This document shows, in pieces, positions 37,700-44,092 of a stretch of 44,092 bases of DNA. The notes under the pieces are model-generated. The model did not search any database. It was not told where the DNA came from and worked only from the letters and a program-made list of their open reading frames with translations. Source of the DNA: a virus. The stretch lies in the IMG/VR virus record IMGVR_UViG_3300031227_000106, positions 1 to 44,092 of that record; one strand, 5' to 3'. Both the position numbers and the translations under genes were made by a program. How positions within the stretch are numbered: position 1 is the first letter of the stretch; each line of letters begins with the position of its first letter.

Positions 37700-37744
37700 T
37701 TTTATATCCTCGTTAGTTTTTGATGTGGTTGAAGGGTGTCAGGA

Positions 37745-39052
37745 TTAGCGCGCCGCCAGTGCGACGAACGGGGAAAGAGTTGAACCGTTTTTCGGCGTGA
37801 GGGCGGATCGCCACCAGCCTCTTGCATCGTTTTCGATCCAGAACTTGAACGTTCGCTCGTGATTGATAAAGCGAACATGGATAGACTCGGCCGAACGAAG
37901 AGGCTTGTAAGTGCCTTCTAGATACTGCGACCAGTCAGCCAGCACGATATCACCAAGATCGCCAAGGGTTTTGCAATACTCAGTTAAGATCAGCGGCTTG
38001 CCAAACAGCAAGTCAGGGTGATCTTCGCGTGCCGATGCCTGCCAGACGGGTTGTCCGCCCAACGTGCCGGGGAAGACGATGCCCATCAGTTGCGGCAGCG
38101 TATCATGGTTAGCCAGCCATACGGCATTACCGTAGTTCCAGCACCGAGATCGCATCTTGGCAACGTTGTCAAAAACGATGGTGTCGGCGTCCTGGCCGCC
38201 TTCCTTAGCAACCGTAACCAATGCAGGGCTCTTCATGATGCCCTCAAACTCACCGACGCCCGTACCGTTTAGCCGCTCGTTAATCAAGTGGCTGGTGAAC
38301 TGATCGCGGAATCCCGCTTCCAGGACGGCAGCGAACGACAGGGGTGAACGTTCAAGGATTTCCTCGGTGGCATAGCTCAGTCCAAACAGAGCTTTGGCGT
38401 TCAAAGCCACCTGCTCAACCTGCATCCGACTAGCCGCTTGCGTCTGCGTTTCCGCTCGCCGTGCGACAGTCAACCCACCGGATACGCTAGTAGAATGGCT
38501 CTTGTCGGTTCTGGCGTTGAAAGACACAGACGGGAACTGCATGGGAACCTTGAGAACACGTGAGCCGATAGGGTCGGCTTCGGGTGTCACACTCAGCAGC
38601 CCCGGTGCCAATCCCTCGGGGATCAGAAACCCACCGTAAGGATCGCTGTAGGTTCCCGCTTCGTCGCTGCCAGCGGTGGCCATGAAGTTCAGGCGGTCAT
38701 CGGTAACACCGCGTCGGGTGGTGTCAATGATCGTAGTCAGGAAGTCTTGAGGATCGGTGAACCCCTTCTTGGGGTCATCTTCCCAGGCCGCCTTGGGGTT
38801 GGTAATCTGGCCCGGCGTGTCATCGGGGCCAAACTGGTTGATGAGTGGTTCGGTGGGCAGATACGATTTCAGATCGTGTTCCCGCTGGATACCGGCAGCA
38901 ACGGTTTTGAGTTCCGCAGCGTTGGCGTCGTAGGTGGTTTGCTCTGCCTCGGTTAGATCGCGGTCTTCGTTAGACGACGCATCTAGGATAGTTTCGGACT
39001 GAGCGAGAAGAGCCTTCTTTCGCTCTTCCAAGTTGGCTAATCGCTTGTTCAC
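37745..39052 (-). CDS. Major capsid protein (HK97 gp5-like)
   Basis: This 435-aa protein has an N-terminal coiled-coil delta-like domain (residues 1-70, LANLEERKKALLAQSETIL). The HK97 fold follows, with RRGVTDDRLNFMATAGSDEAGTYSDPYGGFLIPEGLAPGLL near 114-150. The E-loop region lies around 165-210, and a P-domain end has YLEGTYKPLRSAESIHVRFINHERTFKFWIENDARGWWR. The delta domain and the protease gene upstream imply maturation cleavage. The frame starts at GTG 39052 with AAAGG eight bases before; an out-of-frame ATG at 39059 is ignored. Confidence 0.92.
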   Translation of the reverse strand: MNKRLANLEERKKALLAQSETILDASSNEDRDLTEAEQTTYDANAAELKTVAAGIQREHDLKSYLPTEPLINQFGPDDTPGQITNPKAAWEDDPKKGFTDPQDFLTTIIDTTRRGVTDDRLNFMATAGSDEAGTYSDPYGGFLIPEGLAPGLLSVTPEADPIGSRVLKVPMQFPSVSFNARTDKSHSTSVSGGLTVARRAETQTQAASRMQVEQVALNAKALFGLSYATEEILERSPLSFAAVLEAGFRDQFTSHLINERLNGTGVGEFEGIMKSPALVTVAKEGGQDADTIVFDNVAKMRSRCWNYGNAVWLANHDTLPQLMGIVFPGTLGGQPVWQASAREDHPDLLFGKPLILTEYCKTLGDLGDIVLADWSQYLEGTYKPLRSAESIHVRFINHERTFKFWIENDARGWWRSALTPKNGSTLSPFVALAAR

Positions 39053-39117
39053 GATACATGCCTTTCGGGTTCAAGTTGCGTTCCGTGCAACCCGCCGTGG
39101 CGTGGAAGATCGTAAAC

Positions 39118-39185
39118 AAAAACGGCGGATGTAAAACTACTAACCGCCAGCAAGTAACTGGTTGTCGGTGGTTTCACACCCGCCG
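39118..39185 (-). promoter_or_regulatory. Attenuator-like hairpin in capsid leader
   Basis: On the minus strand CGGCGGGTGT (39185-39176) pairs over 10 bp (one G-U) with ACATCCGCCG (39132-39123), and TTTTT (39122-39118) follows. The 43-base loop contains a smaller hairpin (CCAG...CTGG). It lies 66 bases before the capsid start, suggesting transcription attenuation or mRNA processing. Confidence 0.5.
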
Positions 39186-39260
39186 CGACGTGATGGATAA
39201 CCTAATTTTGTGCTTGATTAACTGTCCGGCCGCCGTGGCGTACCGTTCAGGTTCGGGGAT

Positions 39261-39289
39261 AACTTAACACCTTTACGATTTCGCGTCAA
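39261..39289 (-). promoter_or_regulatory. Possible capsid-operon promoter with inverted repeat
   Basis: TTGACG (39289-39284), 17 bases, then TAAGTT (39266-39261) on the minus strand is a partial promoter match. AACACCTT (39266-39273) and AAGGTGTT (39288-39295) form an 8-bp inverted repeat spanning the two elements, which could be an operator. It could also be a plus-strand terminator (TTTTT follows). The rest of the ~250-base intergenic stretch shows only a repeated ACGCCACGGCGG motif. Confidence 0.4.
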
Positions 39290-39301
39290 GGTGTTTTTGT
39301 G

Positions 39302-40201
39302 TCATTTCATCAGATCCAGTCTCCGGCGCTGATCGCTAGCCCGTCGACCACGCCGTACCCGCTTGGCATTTGCCAGCCGTTCCACCTCGCCCTCCAGGGT
39401 GCCGATCCTGTCGGCCATGCCTTTGGACAATGACTCTTTAGCACCATAGCACCTACCCTGCCCGTAGGTGGCATGTACCGCCGAGGCTGCCAACCCGCGA
39501 TGTTTGCCCACGGCCGCGTCGAAGACTTTGCCCGCCGCGTCCACCTGTCGCTGCAGCTCATCTCGGGCATCGTCGGACAGCGGTTCATCTGGGTTGGTTT
39601 CAGCCTTGTGTCGTCCGTAGGTAATGTATGTGGGCTTGACACCCACGGCTTCATTCATAGCCGAACAATCGTTATGCACGGCTAACACGCCGATGCTACC
39701 CACATCCCCCGATGGGGTGACAACTAATTCATCGCAGGCCGAGCCGATCCAATATGCCGCCGATGCTGCCAGGCTGTTGGCTACGGCCACGATAGGCTTG
39801 CTGCCTCTGGCCTGGTATATTTTCTCGGCCAGTTCAGGTGTACCGTAGTAGTTGCCGCCCGGCGAATCTATGTCCAGCACAATCCCGTCAACCGAGCCGT
39901 CAGCTACCAGTGCATCGAACTCACGCCCTAGTCGTTCGGTGGACGTGCCGCCCGACATAGACGACATGATATCCATTCGCTGGCTCAAGACGCCCACAAC
40001 AGGCAGCACGGCGATACTACGCTGTACTGATGCTGTCTTGCGATCCCTGCTGGCTGCCGCCATTTTATCGGCCGCTTCGGCGTCGATAGTGATACCCGCC
40101 GCCCGTGATTCAACGACGCCTAGAATAGCGTCCATTTTCTCGGGTAGGATAGGCCACAGCGAGCCGGTTATGAATGCGTTTATTGCGTTATATGTTTTCA
40201 T
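39302..40201 (-). CDS. S49/ClpP-class prohead protease
   Basis: This 299-aa protein belongs to the SppA/phage protease C family. GIVLDIDSPGGNYYG (106-120) is the oxyanion region, the Ser147 nucleophile is in SLAASAAYW and Lys199 in YGRHKAE. A pattern of about 60 N-terminal residues and a basic Arg-rich tail is common. It matures the capsid, presumably removing the delta domain and itself. Position between portal and capsid is standard. Confidence 0.9.
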   Translation of the reverse strand: MKTYNAINAFITGSLWPILPEKMDAILGVVESRAAGITIDAEAADKMAAASRDRKTASVQRSIAVLPVVGVLSQRMDIMSSMSGGTSTERLGREFDALVADGSVDGIVLDIDSPGGNYYGTPELAEKIYQARGSKPIVAVANSLAASAAYWIGSACDELVVTPSGDVGSIGVLAVHNDCSAMNEAVGVKPTYITYGRHKAETNPDEPLSDDARDELQRQVDAAGKVFDAAVGKHRGLAASAVHATYGQGRCYGAKESLSKGMADRIGTLEGEVERLANAKRVRRGRRASDQRRRLDLMK

Positions 40202-40211
40202 GTTTTTTCCT

Positions 40212-40475
40212 TTACGTGTGTATTTCGTGTTCTGGTAGATCGTAGCCCAGCATCATCTCGCCAAAACATGTCCAGAGATTACGGCGGTGTTCCTGAATGC
40301 CATCCGGATCATTATTAGTTAGGCTCATGGCTTCCCATAATTCATTCATGGCGTCGATGGCCTTATCACGCATTTCTGGATCTAGGATTTCTAACCCATG
40401 CTTGATATGTTTGTGGCGGTTTTGTTCTGTCGTTACGGGAACCGCCAATCCTGAATCACGTACATTAAGCCTCAT
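40212..40475 (-). CDS. Small protein between portal and protease
   Basis: This 87-aa helical protein has a His/Asp-rich middle (HKHIKHGLEILDPEMRDKAIDAM) and Met/Trp-rich second half. It overlaps the portal stop by 11 bases. Small genes in this slot can encode scaffolding or inhibitors of the protease, but no feature shows either. Unrecognised. Confidence 0.6.
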   Translation of the reverse strand: MRLNVRDSGLAVPVTTEQNRHKHIKHGLEILDPEMRDKAIDAMNELWEAMSLTNNDPDGIQEHRRNLWTCFGEMMLGYDLPEHEIHT

Positions 40476-42183
40476 CGAAAAATTCCTCTTTCAGAATCGC
40501 GGCCAGTTCGCCGGCCCTTATTGTTTTCCAAGCCTCAATCACAACTGGTATGTTCTCGCCCTCGGCTGTAATGGCATCGTGGGACTCTGTCATAAATGAC
40601 GAGATGTCGTCCAGCGTAATTATCGTAGTTCCAGCGATGGCCCACGAGTTGCAAATAGGTAATAGTGTCTTGGCGATGTAGGTGCCAAGCGAGCCGGTTT
40701 GGCAATCGTATAACCCATCAACCCATTCGCACCAGCGGGTAAAGTCCTCAGCCGCCTTGTCGGCACGCGAAGATAATGCCTTGATCTCAGCCGCCGCGAT
40801 ACGTTCGGCCGCCTCGTCTAATAAAACGGTGAACGACGCCTGAGCCTCACGCCTCTTTTGCTTTTGGCGTTCGTCGGCGGTGGGCTCAGCGTCGATCACT
40901 GTTTCTTTCGGTGGTGTAACTATTATGGCTTCTTCCGGTGCATTGGGTGGCTTCGGCGTACCTTTGCCCGGTTGCCCACCTTGCTCGTTCTCGTCAGGCC
41001 CGCCGCCCGCCGGTTGCATGTTCATGGGGAACCGGCACTCTTCGCCACCGTCGACAGGGTTCAAGTCCTCAAGTTCCCGCACCTCGTTTATTGTTTTCCA
41101 TCCACCCTGGACTGCAATATTGTGGGCCTCGTGTCGTGACTTGGTGTCAGCCCGGCGTAATGCGTCCAAGTTGAATTTGGTGAAATAGTTATCCTCATCT
41201 ACCACCAACGATCTATCGGCCGACTGCTCGAAACGTCTGGCCAGTGGCGTCAGCGTGTACATCAAAAACTCAAGGGCCTGCTGCTCGGTATTGCCTTTAG
41301 GTGCCGTACTCTTCACGCCGATCATGTGTGGCGACACGCCAAAGAACCTACATATTTCTTCAGCCGACAGCCCTCGAGATTCGATCCACTGGCTATCGCG
41401 GTTACTGATCGATAGTTCTCTGATCTCCATGCCGTCAGATAAGATCGGCGGTTCGCCTGTACTTCCGCCGTGTAGCTTACGCCAGCCACGCCGGAAGTTC
41501 TTAATCGCCGTGTCCGTCCATTTCTTTTCCGGTGGCCGATAGATCCAGTACGGCGGCAATGCCCCGTTCTTAAATAGGCTGGCTCCGTGTGTCTCTTGTG
41601 CGATTACTGAACCAACTGTATTTCGTGCATACTCCAGGACACTTACGCCCTCGACACCGTTGAGTGTCTGGCCCATCACATGATAGATGTCCTCTTGGGT
41701 GTACTCAACAATCTCGCCCGGTTGTCGGCGATAAGTATAAGTCAACCTGCCGCCCTTACCCTGGGTTACGCTCATGCGTTCGGGGTTCAGCGGCCACAGT
41801 TCCATATTGTCATGGCTGCCGTTGATCTCACAATAAAAATTGCCACGGAGCATCAAATGCACCACGCCCATCTCGATGAACGACATCGGCGTCATCCAGT
41901 GGTTTGGCCGATCATGCAGCACATGCCACAGGTAGTTATCAGACGCACGCTCTTTTGATTTGTCGCCGGTTCTTTTGAATACGCAGAATGGCAAGTGAGC
42001 CAGCGACTCACGCAGCACACGTATGCAACCGTACACGGCTGATGTCTTCGTGGCACTATCAGCCGTAACGTCTACACCGGCCGGCGTTGTCATGCCTGGC
42101 GACATATACCAGAAGTCGTCCAGCGGGCCGGGTGTCTCGGCCGCCGACTTACTCGGCATGAGTGCAGAGAATGGATTATACAT
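40465..42183 (-). CDS. Portal protein (HK97 gp3-like)
   Basis: From ATG 42183 (GAGGG just before; the frame is open to 42195) this is a 572-aa portal. It begins with ATKTSAVYGCIRVLRESLAHLPFCVFKR and continues with GNFYCEINGS, MSVTQGKGGRLTYTYR, then SLFKNGALPPYWIYRP and GVSPHMIGV, the standard lambda-HK97 portal order. A long charged C-terminal tail (about 400-570) exceeds usual portals and includes a Pro/Gly-rich acidic link. Twelve copies form the DNA gate. Confidence 0.92.
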   Translation of the reverse strand: MYNPFSALMPSKSAAETPGPLDDFWYMSPGMTTPAGVDVTADSATKTSAVYGCIRVLRESLAHLPFCVFKRTGDKSKERASDNYLWHVLHDRPNHWMTPMSFIEMGVVHLMLRGNFYCEINGSHDNMELWPLNPERMSVTQGKGGRLTYTYRRQPGEIVEYTQEDIYHVMGQTLNGVEGVSVLEYARNTVGSVIAQETHGASLFKNGALPPYWIYRPPEKKWTDTAIKNFRRGWRKLHGGSTGEPPILSDGMEIRELSISNRDSQWIESRGLSAEEICRFFGVSPHMIGVKSTAPKGNTEQQALEFLMYTLTPLARRFEQSADRSLVVDEDNYFTKFNLDALRRADTKSRHEAHNIAVQGGWKTINEVRELEDLNPVDGGEECRFPMNMQPAGGGPDENEQGGQPGKGTPKPPNAPEEAIIVTPPKETVIDAEPTADERQKQKRREAQASFTVLLDEAAERIAAAEIKALSSRADKAAEDFTRWCEWVDGLYDCQTGSLGTYIAKTLLPICNSWAIAGTTIITLDDISSFMTESHDAITAEGENIPVVIEAWKTIRAGELAAILKEEFFDEA

Positions 42184-44056
42184 AAAGACCCTCATTGTCG
42201 TCTGTTACCGAATGCTCCATCTCGTCCTCGTCGTCGCCTATGTCGTCGGCGTACATTGGCACGCCCTCATCTTCGTATGCTGATCCGCCATCATCGCCCA
42301 TCACTAACCGCAATGCCATCACACCAGCCACGATACCGTCGATGGTTCGGATGTCGCCATGCTCGGGTTTCACTGGCCGGATGTTATGGTTGAGATCACT
42401 CTTGACGCAGCAGTGCCCGGCCTGCCATGTCAACACGTCGTTGCCGTTGTGCAATAATTTGCCGTTGACTAACAGCCGCTCATATTCTGCCGTTGGTGCG
42501 GCAAACTGCATGATGGTCTGCGGAAACTTTACAGCGTCCGTGTCGGGGTAAACGTCGCCAAGTCTTGTCTCGTCAACGTACATGGGATCGAACGCCAATT
42601 GTTCTACCGCGAACTGATCGAATATCTTTTGAATGTCCTCTTCGATAACGTCGGACTCGATCACCTTCTCGCCGCCGATCCGTAACCAGCCAGCCTTCAC
42701 CCATGCCGCATAGTCCACTAGATGTTGGTTCTCACGCATGGTTTTCTCGGGCATCCAGAAGTAGGCCAGTTGCCAAAACAGTCCTAACTCATCCTCATCG
42801 GGGAACATTAGCGATAGAGCCGTCATGTCCTTAACCCGTGACATGTCCAGCCCCGCCGCACAAGTTCGTCCTTCTAATGTTTTCTCATCGAATGCACCCA
42901 GGCAGTTGTTCCAGTCGGCCGACATCAGCCACGGGTTGACACCTGTATTCCAGATGCCGTAAGTCAACCGCAGCAAGTTCGGCATCTCGCTGGGCGTGTG
43001 GATCGCGTCTTTAATATCGCGGGCCAAGTCACCCTCGGCAATGATGCTGCCAAGTCCGGGGTTGCATTTGCGGGCTATGGGCAACTCGGTAGCTCCGTCG
43101 CCCACGGCCTCGATCTCTTCGTCGGCCTCGCTACGTGACACCGCCAGGATGCAGGCGAAAAAGTCGTCGTCGATTATACCGCCGTTGATAATGCCGTCAG
43201 CTTTCTCTCGCTGTCGGTAGCATACGCTTTGTAGATCGTCGCCGGCGTTGGTGATGACAAACGATAGTGGCTCACGTCGTGCCCTAAATGCGTAGCGTAA
43301 CCGCTCCCACATGTCCGTACCGTGCCACTCGTGCAGTTCGTCGATGATGGCACAGTGTAGGTTCGCGCCCTGTTTGCCGCGTGCCGTACCGCTCACGGCC
43401 CGATACCATGAATGAGTGCCCTTGTGCAAGATGTTGAAGTTAGTGCGGTTGATCTTCAACGCCGCCGATAGTTTCGGTGATGCTTCGATCATGTTGATGG
43501 CTTCGTTGTGGACGATGCGTGCTTGATCTCTATCGGCACCCAATGACCATATCTCGGCACCTGGTTCGTTGTCGCCTACCAACATGTATAGTCCGATGCC
43601 GCTGGCGATCGTCGATTTGCCGTTCTTCTTTGGCATCTCAATATAGGATCGTCGAAACCGTCGCGTGCCGTCAGGCCGAACCCAGCCGAATAACGGGTAG
43701 ATCATTTCTTCCCGCTGCCATTGTGTTAGCTCAAACGGCTTGCCGGCCCATTGACCCTTGCTGTGGCATAGAAATTTTGGGAAGAAGTCGGCCGCGTGTG
43801 CGGCTAGCTTTTCATTGAACCGGCAGCCACTGCGGATCGCGTGTTTGTCGCTGGCATTCAGTGCCCATCGGTTGGCCTCCTTGGCTGTCTGGCTGATCTT
43901 GCCCGGTGGTTTTGCGTAGCCCATATCCTCGACGGGTAGCTGGCCATGACGATCCGCTCGGTACGTACCATTAGCCACATGCTCCTCGGCGGTTTTCTTG
44001 TTCCAACCACCTGGGGGTTGCTTATATCCAACGGGTTTGTTAGTCGCTCTAGTCAT
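42176..44056 (-). CDS. terL: Terminase large subunit
   Basis: This 626-aa packaging ATPase-nuclease has Walker A PKKNGKST at residues 142-149 and Walker B CAIIDELHEW with the acidic pair at 239-240. The RNase H-type nuclease starts with GLDMS (Asp404) and contains Asp410 and later acidic residues (FDPMYVDE near 490). It is of the HK97-like (COG4626) class. A charged helical extension of about 130 residues precedes the motor. It overlaps the portal gene. No good ribosome-binding site is seen before ATG 44056, and the small subunit is not in the window. Confidence 0.95.
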   Translation of the reverse strand: MTRATNKPVGYKQPPGGWNKKTAEEHVANGTYRADRHGQLPVEDMGYAKPPGKISQTAKEANRWALNASDKHAIRSGCRFNEKLAAHAADFFPKFLCHSKGQWAGKPFELTQWQREEMIYPLFGWVRPDGTRRFRRSYIEMPKKNGKSTIASGIGLYMLVGDNEPGAEIWSLGADRDQARIVHNEAINMIEASPKLSAALKINRTNFNILHKGTHSWYRAVSGTARGKQGANLHCAIIDELHEWHGTDMWERLRYAFRARREPLSFVITNAGDDLQSVCYRQREKADGIINGGIIDDDFFACILAVSRSEADEEIEAVGDGATELPIARKCNPGLGSIIAEGDLARDIKDAIHTPSEMPNLLRLTYGIWNTGVNPWLMSADWNNCLGAFDEKTLEGRTCAAGLDMSRVKDMTALSLMFPDEDELGLFWQLAYFWMPEKTMRENQHLVDYAAWVKAGWLRIGGEKVIESDVIEEDIQKIFDQFAVEQLAFDPMYVDETRLGDVYPDTDAVKFPQTIMQFAAPTAEYERLLVNGKLLHNGNDVLTWQAGHCCVKSDLNHNIRPVKPEHGDIRTIDGIVAGVMALRLVMGDDGGSAYEDEGVPMYADDIGDDEDEMEHSVTDDNEGLYV

Positions 44057-44092
44057 GTTTGATTCTGTTGCCGCCGAAAAAGACGCGTCCGT

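Overview
This window looks like most or all of a ~44 kb tailed-phage genome of siphovirus type (HK97-like head, TP901-like tape measure, no sheath or baseplate genes). Every gene I accept is on the minus strand, so transcription runs from the right end (44 kb) to the left end (1). The likely host is a planctomycete. Evidence for this, from remembered family knowledge rather than a search, is a DUF1580-type excisionase-like gene, ParB-like genes of planctomycete style, a DUF4091-type glycoside-hydrolase-like protein, small secreted Arg-rich and Pro/Gly-linker proteins, a papain-like peptidase and Cys-rich structural proteins. No integrase, tRNA, CRISPR array or insertion sequence was seen.

Layout in the direction of transcription. 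(1) 44.06-35.2 kb, packaging and head: large terminase, portal, S49-type protease, major capsid protein, a putative head protein, a beta-helix protein between two terminators, and connectors. (2) 35.2-27.0 kb, tail: completion protein, gp10-like protein, two tandem paralogous beta-rich proteins, tail tube, chaperone-like genes, tape measure and tail-tip proteins. (3) 26.95-22.66 kb, early and regulatory: a promoter with a palindrome, a DpdA/TGT-like putative DNA-base transglycosylase, an XRE repressor followed by a UUCG terminator, a second promoter driving the DUF1580 gene, two ParB-like proteins flanking a winged-helix-like protein, then a strong terminator. (4) 22.65-20.54 kb, recombination: Sak4-like ATPase and DUF669 SSB-like protein. 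(5) 20.53-16.62 kb: two parallel cassettes, each made of promoter, structured leader RNA, adenine DNA methyltransferase and a PD-(D/E)xK-like protein. (6) 16.6-13.9 kb, replication: initiator/loader-like protein, DnaB helicase, RuvC-like resolvase. (7) 14.7-11.7 kb: nine small paralogues with variable N-termini and a shared C-terminal module whose last codons double as the next gene's ribosome-binding site. (8) 11.7-8.2 kb accessory: a tiny membrane protein, an alanine-repeat protein, the glycosidase-like protein and an HTH/zinc regulator. (9) 8.17-0.06 kb: a strong promoter carrying a 14-bp palindromic operator, then lysis/secreted genes, the C1 peptidase, two large fibre/beta-helix proteins and an HNH endonuclease. 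HNH normally lies next to terminase, so the order is consistent with a circular or cos-ended map closing at the window ends. A small terminase gene was not seen.

The most unusual part is (5). The two cassettes share a 34-nt identical promoter block and a ~100-nt leader in which two long helices interleave in pseudoknot order. The downstream helix is followed by seven U residues, so it reads as a terminator just ahead of the methyltransferase ribosome-binding site. The helices differ in sequence between copies but stay paired, including a C-to-U change that keeps pairing only in the transcribed (minus) strand. I propose a new cis-acting leader RNA controlling phage DNA methyltransferase units. 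Whether it senses a ligand (SAM is the obvious candidate), a protein or nothing is not shown by the sequence.
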